Shown here: in pieces, positions 1 through 8,261 of the stretch
Position numbering within the stretch: the stretch's first letter is position 1
How the letters are laid out: each line of letters starts with the position of its first letter
Assembly: GCA_023639215.1 (NCBI GenBank)
Contig: CP097899.1
Span: 317,501 to 381,500, forward strand
Length of the DNA stretch: 64,000 nt
Direction of reading: 5' to 3'
Source: Candidatus Pristimantibacillus lignocellulolyticus
GTDB lineage: Bacteria > Bacillota > Bacilli > Paenibacillales > Paenibacillaceae
Translations under genes and position numbers: made by a program
Notes under the pieces: generated by a model
Databases searched by the model: none
What the model saw: only the letters and a program-made list of their open reading frames with translations
What the model was told of the DNA's origin: nothing

Positions 1-23
1 ACCAAGCCCAATGTAAATGCTCA

Positions 24-482
24 TTATTTCATCTCATCTCCATTGTCGATGTACTCGTAGTCAGAAAATGTAGCCGCTTGACCACAGTATTTCCCACTTT
101 CATCAATCAAATTCCACACGGTTGCTTGCTTAATATAAAATCGTCTCCCAGAACTAGAAATGCGAACGCCCGTATAATCTGCTACATATCCATTAGTCGT
201 AACTTCCGACATAAATCTTGCTCTTTCTGATCTTTCCAATGGCTCTGCAGTCAACCTAGATGGTGTTGAGATAAATTGTTCCTCCGTCATTTCCCATAAC
301 TGCATCGCTCGTTTATTGCCATAATTTAAGATTGGATCATCCTCAGTACCGTGCGACAAAATAATGCATTTAGCCTTATTCAATTGATCCAATAATGGTG
401 TATCTGGGGTATCATTAATTAACTTTTTACCCGTCCATTGAGTGTAGCTATGTATTAATAATTGTGCATGTTTCTCCAACAT
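24..482 (-). CDS. MEKHLA domain-containing protein
   Basis: Small soluble protein (about 152 aa) of the MEKHLA family, a PAS-related fold known from plant HD-ZIP III proteins and many bacteria; its ligand and function in bacteria are unknown. The N-terminal HAQLLIHSY-W-GK pattern, a central NYGNKRAMQLWEM stretch and the C-terminal GQAATFSDYEYI are typical of the family. I place the start at the ATG at 482 (MLEKHA...) because GAGGAGTG lies 7-8 bases upstream; a longer reading frame to 509 has no good ribosome binding site. No signal peptide or membrane segment is seen. It stands alone, with a 142-base gap to the end of the TerC gene that holds nothing recognisable. Family assignment is fairly sure; function is not known. 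Confidence 0.8.
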   Translation of the reverse strand: MLEKHAQLLIHSYTQWTGKKLINDTPDTPLLDQLNKAKCIILSHGTEDDPILNYGNKRAMQLWEMTEEQFISTPSRLTAEPLERSERARFMSEVTTNGYVADYTGVRISSSGRRFYIKQATVWNLIDESGKYCGQAATFSDYEYIDNGDEMK

Positions 483-624
483 AAAAAAACACTCCTCACT
501 AGCTTGCATAAGTTCACTTTAGCAAGAGTGGGGAGTGTTGACAATGGCATTCTTTAAGAACGCTATATACAAAATGCTTAATCGAATTCGAATAGGTTGC
601 CAACTTACAACTTTTCAATAAAAT

Positions 625-1407
625 CTAAGCAGACTGTTTAGTACCTTCATCTGATACTTTACCTTTGTTTGATAATAACCAACCAACCACAGCGATAGCA
701 ATAAGTACAAAGTAGAACGTTAGCTTCCAGCCTGTTGATTCTGCAAAATCATGAGAGATTACTCCTACAGATTCATGAGCTAATGTATGAACAGCAAGCT
801 TAACACCTACCCAACCTACAATAACGAATGCGGCAATTTCAAGACCTGGACGACTTTCAAGTAATTTAACAAACATATTTGCTGCAAATCGCATAATAAT
901 TACTCCAATAAGTCCTCCAAGGAATATGACGATGAAATGACCACCATCCATACCACCTATTTTCGGTAAAGTAGTAGCTGGTAACGATACAGCAAGTGCA
1001 ATAGCTGCTAATATTGAGTCGATCGCAAAAGCGATATCCGCTAATTCAACTTTTAATACAGTAACCCAGAAGCCACTGCCTTTTTTCTCTTTCTTTTCAT
1101 TCGATGTATCTTTAGAATGGAACCATAATTTTCTTATAATATGGTTGAGCGCGATAAAGAGTAGATACAATGCTCCGATCGCTTGAACCTGCCATATATC
1201 GACCAAGAAAGAAATAATAAACAATGATAAAAATCTAAATACTAATGCTCCAAATAACCCGTAAAACAATGCCTTTTTTCGTTCTTCTTCTGGTAAATGT
1301 TTTACCATGATTGCAAGTACGAGTGCATTATCAGCAGCTAATAAACCTTCTAATGCAACAAGAATTAGTAAAACTGAACCATACTCGAAAAAAATTGACC
1401 AATCCAT
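625..1407 (-). CDS. TerC family integral membrane protein (probable Mn2+ exporter)
   Basis: Polytopic membrane protein of about 260 aa. The acidic intramembrane motifs typical of TerC (EGLLAADNALVLAIMV near the N-terminus and ELADIAFAIDSILAA in the middle) are present, with a GWVGVKL segment near the end. TerC proteins of the YkoY/YceF kind export or buffer Mn2+ in Bacillus (established knowledge). The start is the ATG at 1407 preceded by TAGGAGGAATACG; the same frame stays open to 1551, but that extension is hydrophilic, has no ribosome binding site and runs toward the riboswitch. The upstream leader (1571-1696) is a yybP-ykoY element with a terminator, so expression should rise with Mn2+. 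That supports a role in manganese efflux rather than tellurite resistance. Confidence 0.92.
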   Translation of the reverse strand: MDWSIFFEYGSVLLILVALEGLLAADNALVLAIMVKHLPEEERKKALFYGLFGALVFRFLSLFIISFLVDIWQVQAIGALYLLFIALNHIIRKLWFHSKDTSNEKKEKKGSGFWVTVLKVELADIAFAIDSILAAIALAVSLPATTLPKIGGMDGGHFIVIFLGGLIGVIIMRFAANMFVKLLESRPGLEIAAFVIVGWVGVKLAVHTLAHESVGVISHDFAESTGWKLTFYFVLIAIAVVGWLLSNKGKVSDEGTKQSA

Positions 1408-1570
1408 CGTATTCCTCCTAAAATTTTCTAAAACCTCTAAATTCCCTTTGTTCTCTTTAACATTCCCTTTCACTCGTCGAAAAGTACTTACATAATTATT
1501 TCCAATAATTTTCTCGAGAATAGAGTGTTTAAGAGCAACCCCTTTGAGCAAGCGTCAATATCATCTCATC

Positions 1571-1606
1571 ACACAAAAAAGACCTTTGCCTAAATAGGCA
1601 AAGGTC
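1571..1606 (-). terminator. Riboswitch expression-platform terminator
   Basis: Minus-strand hairpin with perfect 10-bp arms (GACCTTTGCC and GGCAAAGGTC around TATTTA) followed by six T. Its left arm doubles as the 3' strand of riboswitch helix P1. It lies about 165 bases ahead of the TerC start, as expected for transcriptional control. Confidence 0.93.
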
Positions 1607-1696
1607 TTGCAAACAACGGTAATTTCACTCGTTGCCAATAAAACCGGAGATTTCTCTCGTAATGACGACTTTATTGTATTAGCTACTCCCCTTTGG
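1581..1696 (-). promoter_or_regulatory. yybP-ykoY manganese riboswitch
   Basis: Read on the minus strand, the leader begins CCAAAGGGGAGTAGCT (1696-1681), the hallmark of the yybP-ykoY class, followed by a GTCGTCA stretch, TTGGCAACG, CCGTTG and GCAAGACCTTTG (to 1599). The 3' CCTTTG pairs with the 5' CAAAGG to form P1. The same CCTTTG bases are the left arm of the downstream terminator, so P1 and the terminator are mutually exclusive. This class is known to sense Mn2+ and switch genes on. It precedes the TerC gene. Confidence 0.93.
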
Positions 1697-1808
1697 AGGT
1701 ATGTGCATATGAAATTTTATGACTCATGACAGTCTATACGGCGCTTGTTCTTAAGGGTTTCATTTTTTCTCAAAAAATATTATGCTTATTTGTATGGAGG
1801 GAATATTA

Positions 1809-2129
1809 ATGAATTCAATAATTACAGAACTAACAGAAGATCAGCTTCACCACATGGCTTCCATAGAAATTGGAAGAGTCGCCATACTATTTGCATCGCC
1901 TTTTTGCGGGACATGTAAAGTTGCATTAACAATGCTACAAATTGTACAAGAAGTAGGTGTTCCATATTCGCTTTATCAAGCGAATATTAATTACACACCA
2001 TATTTCCGTGAAATATGGCAGCTTAGAAGTATACCCGCACTTGTACTAATTCATAATGGTAAAGTAATCGACATAGTCTATGCCATTCAATCCGTAGACT
2101 CACTCTATACAAAATTGCAAATAAATTAA
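1809..2129 (+). CDS. Thioredoxin family protein
   Basis: Protein of about 106 aa with a thioredoxin fold and active site CGTC (Cys33 and Cys36) after the strand VAILFAS, and the cis-proline segment SIPALVLI about 40 residues later. It resembles short cytosolic thioredoxin-like proteins of the YtpP/YdbP kind that perform thiol-disulfide exchange. Cytosolic: no signal sequence. The start is the ATG at 1809 with GGAGGG 7 bases upstream; an earlier in-frame ATG near 1794 would lie on top of that site. It is divergent from the riboswitch/TerC unit and its stop is only 15 bases from the convergent TraB gene. The CGTC variant differs from the CGPC of housekeeping thioredoxin, so a specialised partner is likely. 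Confidence 0.85.
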   Translation: MNSIITELTEDQLHHMASIEIGRVAILFASPFCGTCKVALTMLQIVQEVGVPYSLYQANINYTPYFREIWQLRSIPALVLIHNGKVIDIVYAIQSVDSLYTKLQIN

Positions 2130-2144
2130 ATTATAATTTAAATT

Positions 2145-3440
2145 CTATAATCTATCAACCTTGTATCCTTGTGCTTCTAGCATTTTAATTATACTATCAG
2201 GTCCAGCCATATGAAGTGCACCTGCAATTACAAAATAAGTTTTTGTCTCTGTTCCATTCAAATATCCGATTACTTTCTCCGTCATCCCTTTATTACGATT
2301 TGTTAGCATGCCGTTATAGTAATCCAGTTCTTCTTTTTTTATAGATTCTGCCATACTATCTAATGTGGCTAGATCTCCTGCTTTCCAAATATCAAGAAGA
2401 TAATCAGAACCACTATTTACATCGTATCCTTGATCAGCATATTCAATCATCTGAAGCGTAGTTGCCAATGATGATTCTTGATATTCGTCAGAGAAACTAC
2501 TTAACATATTATATTGTAAATAAGCAGTTTCAAGTTCTAGATTCGGCATTTTCTGTTCTGCAGCTGCCTCTAGGAAGTGAATATCGATACCATACTCCGA
2601 ACTGATCTTCTCATCTTCTGGAAGTAGCTCTTGAAGAATCAAATTAAGGAACCAAACTTTGGTCTTGTCGATCACTTGCATATTCAATCCTTTTTTCTTA
2701 GCTAGATCTACCAATTTCGCATATATTTCTGGAGATACATGGTCTCTAAGTGTTTTTCCGTCTTCATAATACATTAACTTTTGAATAGCTTCTTCTTCTT
2801 TTTTCGTTAGTGGTTTTGTTACATCAACTTCAGTGACAACAACATCAGATGCATCAAATGCCTCTGTTATTTCAGTTCTCAATGGATATAATGCTTCATC
2901 TCCTACATGAATCGAACCTAGTAAGTAAACAACATTTCCGTTATTCTCAACTTTCCATAAAAAACCTTGAGATGCTAATTCCGGATCGGTTGTTTCTTCT
3001 TCAGGAATTGTATACATATCTGTTAAATAGATAGAATTAGTTGCTTTATTAAAGTCAATATTCAATAATGTAACAGGCTGTAATTCTCTTAATGGAGCAT
3101 AAGTCGTATTGTTACGCTTAATAATATCTAACTTGTCGACGACCACTTCGCCATATTCAGAAACTTTATTAGTGTTCAAATCAATAATAGATTCGAATCC
3201 ATCATATGAAACTGTAATCGACTTTGCTTTACCCGAATAGGTTACAGTATAGCCTAGTTCTTCGAAATAACTGCGTAATGGTATGTATGTTTTACCTTTT
3301 TCAATGAATGGAGCCTCGGTTAAGGCTAGCTTTTCTCCATTGTAATATACCGTTGCTTTTGTAGAACTTGCTGCATGAGCAGGTAAAGCGATTGTGAAGA
3401 TTAGTAAAAATGCAAATAAAATAGATAAACTCTTTTTCAC
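2145..3440 (-). CDS. TraB/GumN family protein with copper-amine-oxidase-type stalk domain
   Basis: Secreted protein of 431 aa. Residues 1-23 are a signal peptide ending AHA. Residues about 28-145 form the copper amine oxidase N-terminal-like domain, a non-catalytic surface stalk in this phylum (YYNGEKLAL, KGKTYIPLRSYFEELGY, TYAPLREL). Residues about 155-431 are TraB/GumN, with GSIHVGDEALYPL and the C-terminal FVIAGALHMAG. The family resembles Tiki-type metalloproteases; the paired GSIH and GALH motifs fit, but bacterial substrates are unknown. The start codon is GTG at 3440 with GGAGATGAG upstream. It stands alone, convergent with the thioredoxin gene. Confidence 0.87.
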   Translation of the reverse strand: MKKSLSILFAFLLIFTIALPAHAASSTKATVYYNGEKLALTEAPFIEKGKTYIPLRSYFEELGYTVTYSGKAKSITVSYDGFESIIDLNTNKVSEYGEVVVDKLDIIKRNNTTYAPLRELQPVTLLNIDFNKATNSIYLTDMYTIPEEETTDPELASQGFLWKVENNGNVVYLLGSIHVGDEALYPLRTEITEAFDASDVVVTEVDVTKPLTKKEEEAIQKLMYYEDGKTLRDHVSPEIYAKLVDLAKKKGLNMQVIDKTKVWFLNLILQELLPEDEKISSEYGIDIHFLEAAAEQKMPNLELETAYLQYNMLSSFSDEYQESSLATTLQMIEYADQGYDVNSGSDYLLDIWKAGDLATLDSMAESIKKEELDYYNGMLTNRNKGMTEKVIGYLNGTETKTYFVIAGALHMAGPDSIIKMLEAQGYKVDRL

Positions 3441-3541
3441 TAGTTTCTCATCTCCAATTCATATAGTCATAGAAACTATCATATCATGAATTGGTAATAT
3501 TTTACTAGTGTGTAGTGATAATGAATCACATAGCCAAACAC

Positions 3542-3578
3542 AAAAATCTCAAGTCTTATGAATAGACTTGAGATTTTT
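3542..3578 (-). terminator. Intrinsic terminator after the VanY-VanZ unit
   Basis: Perfect 15-bp inverted repeat (AAAAATCTCAAGTCT and its complement) around a 7-base loop, with an A/T-rich base giving a T-run on the minus strand. It lies 35 bases past the VanZ stop. Confidence 0.85.
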
Positions 3579-3612
3579 GGTACTCCCTCACTAGTTTATC
3601 CTATAGCTTTCA

Positions 3613-4113
3613 TTAGGCTACTTTTTGAGCTTTCCCGAAGCGAAATACTCTCCTTACTATATAGCTACCAATAACTACAATTCCCGCTCCAATTACCCCA
3701 CCAGAGGTATTCAGAATAAGATCATCTACATCGAAAGAACCCATCGATAGAAATAATTGCATACATTCTAGTGATAAACTAATTCCAAAAGAAATGATGA
3801 GCGACAGCAACCACTTCTTTTTTACCAATAAACTAATGATAATACCAGTCGGGATAAATATAGCAATATTGCCGTATAAATTCATAAATTGCGATAAGCT
3901 TTGTTGACTTCCTATACTTGCTGATATCGTATCGAAAGGCACTAGATTAGCCCACTCTAATCTATTAGTAATGATTTCTGGTCGCACCAATGATCTTTTG
4001 GCCTGCTCAATTAATGTCATCATTGAGACTGGACCGAACTTGAATAGAATGATTTTTAATAGAAAGAACAAATTCACAATAAAAAGTGGTATTAATAAAC
4101 TTTTGCGTAGCAT
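3613..4113 (-). CDS. VanZ family membrane protein
   Basis: Membrane protein of 166 aa with about four to five transmembrane segments and the VanZ-like pattern NLYGNIAIFIPTGI followed by SLSLECMQLF and a DVDDLILNTSGGVIG segment, which is diagnostic of the family. VanZ of Tn1546 gives low-level teicoplanin resistance by an incompletely known mechanism; most chromosomal homologues are uncharacterised. The ATG at 4113 has TAGGAGGAG upstream. It is only two bases from the stop of the VanY gene, so the two are co-transcribed. The downstream terminator closes the unit. Confidence 0.88.
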   Translation of the reverse strand: MLRKSLLIPLFIVNLFFLLKIILFKFGPVSMMTLIEQAKRSLVRPEIITNRLEWANLVPFDTISASIGSQQSLSQFMNLYGNIAIFIPTGIIISLLVKKKWLLSLIISFGISLSLECMQLFLSMGSFDVDDLILNTSGGVIGAGIVVIGSYIVRRVFRFGKAQKVA

Positions 4114-4115
4114 AC

Positions 4116-4973
4116 TTATTCTCCTCCTACAACCGATGTTACGATAATTCCGCCCTTATTATCTCCTGATATAGTGTAGGAATGGTTTGAAGGAACTTTA
4201 ATTTTCAGACCATGTTCAAAGGAATAATAATTAATATTATATTTTTCCCCATTAATTGTTGTTGTAAATGCAGGGTTCTCACTTATGTAATCTAAGTACT
4301 CTTCTAAAACCCATTGATGCTCTTTCATAATGATACTATGTGGAAGTCCGACGTAGCGAAAATGCCAAGGCTCATATTGTATCCCCGTAACATCGATTTT
4401 ATTTTCCGGGTAGCGCAATATAAATCCAAAGTCCGACGCATTTTCCCTCAACCATTTTCCCTCAGGTGCATCTTCCATCTTACCTACTGATGAACCTATA
4501 TCCAATGATAGTCCCACATTATGTTCACTATACCCTGCCGGCAGGGCATATGCAGGCCCCATTTCATTATATAACGAAGCTTGCTTCGCATTATTTCTAT
4601 ATCCACTACTTAATATAAAATTTGTTATCCCATCTTGCTTGGCTTGGTCGACCATTCGTTGAAAACGAACCACGACTGATTTTGATAGTTTTACATCATC
4701 ACTACCAACTTGAAATCCACTCTTTTCATGGATTTCTTCTACAACTAACACAATATCATCCGCTAATCCTTCATTGATCATCTTATGGTCTCGGTTAACT
4801 AAAATTAGATCACCTGCATATTTCATATTTTCATCTATCTGTAAGACATCATATCCACCTTGGCGAAACTCATTATTCTCAATTTCTATTAGTTGGACTT
4901 CACGTTCCTTAAAACCAACAAATAGATAGATAAGTACAGCAGCTATACATGACGCAACAATTGCTTTCTTCAT
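4116..4973 (-). CDS. VanY-type D-alanyl-D-alanine carboxypeptidase
   Basis: Membrane-anchored peptidase of about 285 aa (one N-terminal segment, residues 4-21). The LAS-family zinc site is complete: S-x-H-x(6)-D (His151, Asp158 in YSEHNVGLSLDIG) and E-P-W-H (Glu201, His204 in EPWHFRYVG), preceded by SSGYRNNAKQ. It should remove the terminal D-Ala from peptidoglycan stem peptides. A C-terminal extension of about 75 residues follows the catalytic fold. The ATG at 4973 has AAGGGAAG upstream; a longer frame to 5009 lacks this. It is the first gene of a two-gene unit with VanZ, separated from the VanS/VanR genes by a terminator. Confidence 0.9.
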   Translation of the reverse strand: MKKAIVASCIAAVLIYLFVGFKEREVQLIEIENNEFRQGGYDVLQIDENMKYAGDLILVNRDHKMINEGLADDIVLVVEEIHEKSGFQVGSDDVKLSKSVVVRFQRMVDQAKQDGITNFILSSGYRNNAKQASLYNEMGPAYALPAGYSEHNVGLSLDIGSSVGKMEDAPEGKWLRENASDFGFILRYPENKIDVTGIQYEPWHFRYVGLPHSIIMKEHQWVLEEYLDYISENPAFTTTINGEKYNINYYSFEHGLKIKVPSNHSYTISGDNKGGIIVTSVVGGE

Positions 4974-5020
4974 CTTTATCTTCCCTTCATTACGACGTAC
5001 ATATATCATAATGAAAAGAT

Positions 5021-5069
5021 TTTAATAAAAAAGATCGGAAATTCTTAAGTATTTCTTAAGTTTCCGATC
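5021..5069 (-). terminator. Terminator between VanS and VanY genes
   Basis: Minus-strand hairpin GATCGGAAA / TTTCCGATC extended by CTTAAG / CTTAAG (two-base bulge), followed by CTTTTTTATT. Its upstream arm overlaps the last codons of the kinase gene. Confidence 0.83.
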
Positions 5070-6156
5070 CTATTGGCAGTTTTACTGTAAATTGTGTAGC
5101 AGTTATATCACTTTGCACGACAATTGTACCGCCATGCTGTTCAATAATATTTTTTGCAATGTAAAGGCCCAACCCAGTACTTCCTGCTTTCTCAGTACGA
5201 GCACGATCACCACTATAAAACATATCGAACAGAAACGGTAGCTCTTCCTGTGGAATAAAATCACCATAGTTTCGAACTATAATTTGGATATGATCATCTA
5301 AAATATTTCCAACGATATCAACATATTGTCCATCATTTCCATAGCGTGCTGCATTAGCAAGCAAATTCTCAAATACACGAGCAAGTAGTTCTCCATCACC
5401 ATGAATTAGAACGGTTGTCGGAAGATCTAATCTAGCTTCCAACTGCTGTGATTCGAAAATAGGATATAATTCTTCTGTCAATTGAACGAGCAATTGGATT
5501 AGATCAATCGGTTTCTTCTTCAAAGAAAGATTACCATAGTTCATTCTAGTAATCTCAAATAATTGTTCAATTAACGTTTCTAAACGCTTAGATTTTGTGT
5601 AAGCAATCGTTGTATAATGTGTAGACGTTTCTTGGGACAACTCTTCATGCTGTAAAATATATTCTAAGTACCCAATAACCGAGGTAAGCGGCGTACGTAA
5701 ATCATGTGCTAAATTCAGTACCAGCTGATCTTTACTACTCTCAGCAAAGTCGCCTCTAGTTACAGCTTCTTGTAGCTTCATTCCTGCACGATTGATATCT
5801 TCAGCAATGCTCTGAAATTCGTCTCTTGTTTCAATGACGACCTGCTCTGAAAATTCCCCATTAGCTAGATGATGAATCCCTTTAGAAATCGATTTGAAAT
5901 AACCCGAGTATGGTATCGTTAATAAATAGAATATGAGAATCGCAAGTGGAATAAATAGGATTAGAAAAAAATTAACATCACCAACTTTTAATATCCACTT
6001 TCTCCACAATGCTATTTGGTCCTCATAATATACATAGTTATGATAATAGTATTGTAACCCTCGATATACGCCATAAGTAACAAGGGCTGAAGTAGCTATA
6101 CTGAGCATAAATAATACGAGCATTTTAGTTCGAAAACTTTTTATCGCTCTACCCAT
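5056..6156 (-). CDS. VanS-like sensor histidine kinase
   Basis: Kinase of about 366 aa. Two membrane segments (residues about 12-30 and 61-80) enclose a short extracellular loop of about 30 residues; then HAMP, the phospho-acceptor helix NLAHDLRTPLTS (His151), the N box ENLLANAARYGN and the G box GSTGLGLYIAK. Short-loop kinases of this type (VanS, and cell-envelope stress sensors) detect signals in or near the membrane. I place the start at the ATG at 6156, which overlaps the end of the response regulator gene by 8 bases; the longer open frame to 6291 is inside that gene. The adjacency to VanY and VanZ suggests envelope or glycopeptide sensing, but this is inference. Confidence 0.9.
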   Translation of the reverse strand: MGRAIKSFRTKMLVLFMLSIATSALVTYGVYRGLQYYYHNYVYYEDQIALWRKWILKVGDVNFFLILFIPLAILIFYLLTIPYSGYFKSISKGIHHLANGEFSEQVVIETRDEFQSIAEDINRAGMKLQEAVTRGDFAESSKDQLVLNLAHDLRTPLTSVIGYLEYILQHEELSQETSTHYTTIAYTKSKRLETLIEQLFEITRMNYGNLSLKKKPIDLIQLLVQLTEELYPIFESQQLEARLDLPTTVLIHGDGELLARVFENLLANAARYGNDGQYVDIVGNILDDHIQIIVRNYGDFIPQEELPFLFDMFYSGDRARTEKAGSTGLGLYIAKNIIEQHGGTIVVQSDITATQFTVKLPIGSET

Positions 6157-6835
6157 TAAACGTATACCCCACTCCCCAAATTGTTTTAATCCACTGATCT
6201 TTATCTTTACCAAGCTTTTTGCGAAGTGTACGAATATGCACCATGACAGTGTTAGCAGAATCCTGATATGATTCTCCCCATACTTGTACAAAGATATTTT
6301 CAGTACTAAATACCTTTTTCGGTGTTTGTGCTAGTAAATACAATATTTCAAACTCTTTCGGAGTGAGCTCTATCACTTGATCATACAAAGTAACGATATG
6401 AGAAGATGGATCGATCTGCAACCCACCTTGAATAATAAGTTGTGATTCCTTTACCGATAAGCTCTGATTAAGTAGTGTATATCTCCTAAGTTGTGCTTTC
6501 ACTCTAGCTACTAATTCCATTGGATTAAATGGTTTGGTCATATAATCATCAGCCCCCATAATGAGCCCTGTAATTTTATCCATATCGGAAGTTTTGGCGC
6601 TTAGAAAAATAATAGGCATACTATATTTCTCTCTAATTTTCCGTGTCGCTTCAAGTCCATCCAATCGCGGCATCATAATATCTAGAATAATAAGATCAAT
6701 TTGTTGTGACATCACAATATCCAAAGCTGCTTGTCCATCATATGCAAAAATCGTCTTATATCCCTCATGTTGAAGATGAATCGCTACTAATTGAGCAATG
6801 TCTTGATCATCTTCGGCAATAAGTATCATCGGCAT
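6149..6835 (-). CDS. VanR-like OmpR/PhoB family response regulator
   Basis: Response regulator of 228 aa: receiver domain with acidic pocket EDD, phosphorylated Asp52 (IILDIMMPRLDG), the Thr/Ser region FLSAKT and Lys in TKPFNPMEL, then a winged helix (VIELTPKEFEILYLLAQ, NTVMVHIRTLRKKLG, IKTIWGVGYTF). It should be phosphorylated by the overlapping VanS-like kinase, with which it is translationally coupled. The ATG at 6835 has AGAGGTG upstream. The order regulator-kinase-VanY-VanZ resembles part of a glycopeptide resistance cluster. Confidence 0.92.
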   Translation of the reverse strand: MPMILIAEDDQDIAQLVAIHLQHEGYKTIFAYDGQAALDIVMSQQIDLIILDIMMPRLDGLEATRKIREKYSMPIIFLSAKTSDMDKITGLIMGADDYMTKPFNPMELVARVKAQLRRYTLLNQSLSVKESQLIIQGGLQIDPSSHIVTLYDQVIELTPKEFEILYLLAQTPKKVFSTENIFVQVWGESYQDSANTVMVHIRTLRKKLGKDKDQWIKTIWGVGYTFNG

Positions 6836-6934
6836 TTTTTCACCTCTTCAAAAGCTTTCTACTAACGATAGATAACTACGTACACGCGAACCTACAATGT
6901 TTATGCAAGAAACATACATCGGAAGATTACGCTA

Positions 6935-7023
6935 TACTTTCCAAGTTCGCTTCATATTCGATGTCGAATATACTACGAAGTCAATCATCGTTATCAAAGC
7001 CCATTTTTTGAACTACCCCATTA
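6935..7023. repeat. 89-bp direct repeat, copy A
   Basis: This 89-base block is identical to 7123-7211. It begins TACTTTCCAAGTTCGC and ends TTGAACTACCCCATTA. Copy A lies free in the intergenic space; copy B runs into the last codons of the monooxygenase gene. The identity shows a recent duplication of about 188 bp or a recurrent element end. Confidence 0.9.
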
Positions 7024-7031
7024 CAATGAAA

Positions 7032-7201
7032 GTTCAAAAAATGGACTTTCAGAATCGAGAAGATGAAGCGTTACTTGAGAAAGGCGGAAGCGCAAGTGTA
7101 CGTTATTGGTACACGCGAACCGTACTTTCCAAGTTCGCTTCATATTCGATGTCGAATATACTACGAAGTCAATCATCGTTATCAAAGCCCATTTTTTGAA
7201 C
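7032..7201. repeat. 170-bp MITE-like element with 18-bp terminal inverted repeats
   Basis: The left end GTTCAAAAAATGGACTTT (7032-7049) and right end AAAGCCCATTTTTTGAAC (7184-7201) are complementary with one mismatch. The interior has the near-palindrome GTACGTTATTGGTAC (7098-7112) and TTCGATGTCGAA. No protein is encoded convincingly. The right end coincides with the stop codon of the monooxygenase gene. Related, diverged blocks are seen at 57785-58053 and 61945-61975. Whether it moves, or acts as a 3' RNA structure, cannot be told from this window. Confidence 0.65.
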
Positions 7202-7211
7202 TACCCCATTA
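7123..7211. repeat. 89-bp direct repeat, copy B
   Basis: Identical to 6935-7023. Its last 11 bases supply the final codons and the TAG stop of the monooxygenase gene, so the gene end and the repeat overlap. Confidence 0.9.
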
Positions 7212-8193
7212 ATGAGGCTACGATTTCAAATGAACGGAGTCTAGCCGCATGGTCATAAATATATGCAGTTACCATCACTTCGTCTACTTCTGTAGCAGCA
7301 ATTAATTGTTCTAGCTTTTTTTGTACGGTTTCTTTACTTCCGATAATGGATGAACCAACTTGCTGTTCTACCATAAATTTCTCTTGCTGCGTCCAGATTT
7401 GAGCCATATCACTAACTGGAGGGGCAAGCGGCGCAGACCTACTACGAACAAAACTAAGGAACAACTGATACATCGAAGTTGCTAAGTACTGTGCTTCTTC
7501 ATCCGTCTCTGCTGCAATAACATTTACCGCAACCATACTATGTGGCTTTAGATAAGTGGTGGATGGTTGAAATTGTGTTTTGTAAAGGTTCAACGCTGGT
7601 ACGATATATGTTGGTGAGAAATGTCCGGCAAAAGCAAACGGAAGTCCTTGCTCTGCTGCCAGCGCTGCACTAAAATCACTGGAGCCTAACAACCAAATCG
7701 GAACATTACTTCCTTCTCCAGGAATTGCTCGAATCGATGGACGAGAAGTACCGTATGTTGGGTCTATATATTTTCTCAATTCATCAAGTTGATCAGGGAA
7801 ATTTTGTCCATGTGTCCCCCGCTCACCACGCAATGCCTTCGCAGTTAATGGATCAGTACCAGGTGCTCTCCCAAGTCCAAGATCAATACGTCCTGGAAAT
7901 AATGCTTCTAGTGTACCGAATTGTTCTGCAATGGCTAATGGCGCATGATTAGGCAACATCACACCACCTGACCCTACACGTATGGATTGTGTTTGTGAAG
8001 CAACATGTCCAATAACAACGGCTGTAGCTGAACTAGCAATGCTCGGTGAGTTATGATGTTCCGCAAGCCAATAACGTGTATAGCCCCATTGCTCCGCATG
8101 TTGTGCCAAATCAACCGTACGCTTTAAAGCATCACCTACAGTACCACCTTGTATAATTGGTGAAACATCTAAAATTGATAATTTATTAATCAT
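7201..8193 (-). CDS. LLM class flavin-dependent oxidoreductase
   Basis: Protein of 330 aa in the bacterial luciferase-like monooxygenase superfamily, the FMN-dependent single-domain group without a known substrate (like YceB/YwcH). Visible family features are RYWLAEHHN near residue 42, RVGSGGVMLPNHAPL, EQFGTLEALFPGRIDLGLGRAPGTDP and the C-terminal SSIIGSKETVQKKLEQLI. These TIM-barrel enzymes bind F420 or FMN; in this lineage FMN is expected. The ATG at 8193 has AAAAAAGGAGT upstream. It is a single gene between two repeat regions; the last three codons lie inside an 89-bp repeat. Confidence 0.92.
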   Translation of the reverse strand: MINKLSILDVSPIIQGGTVGDALKRTVDLAQHAEQWGYTRYWLAEHHNSPSIASSATAVVIGHVASQTQSIRVGSGGVMLPNHAPLAIAEQFGTLEALFPGRIDLGLGRAPGTDPLTAKALRGERGTHGQNFPDQLDELRKYIDPTYGTSRPSIRAIPGEGSNVPIWLLGSSDFSAALAAEQGLPFAFAGHFSPTYIVPALNLYKTQFQPSTTYLKPHSMVAVNVIAAETDEEAQYLATSMYQLFLSFVRSRSAPLAPPVSDMAQIWTQQEKFMVEQQVGSSIIGSKETVQKKLEQLIAATEVDEVMVTAYIYDHAARLRSFEIVASLMG

Positions 8194-8261
8194 AAGAGTA
8201 ACTCCTTTTTTTGTCTGATCATTATAGTATCGTATTTATTTTGTAATCATTTCCCCCTATG

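Noticed and set aside
1408..1551. N-terminal extension of the TerC protein
   Set aside because: Hydrophilic 48 residues without ribosome binding site, directly upstream of a consensus site and ATG at 1407.
3613..6835. Functional glycopeptide resistance cluster
   Set aside because: No D-Ala-D-Lac ligase, lactate dehydrogenase or D,D-dipeptidase gene lies in the window.
6897..7199. Open frame of 100 codons on the plus strand between the VanR-like regulator and the monooxygenase
   Set aside because: It runs through the 89-bp repeats and inverted ends; the two repeat copies are read in different frames and there is no ribosome binding site.
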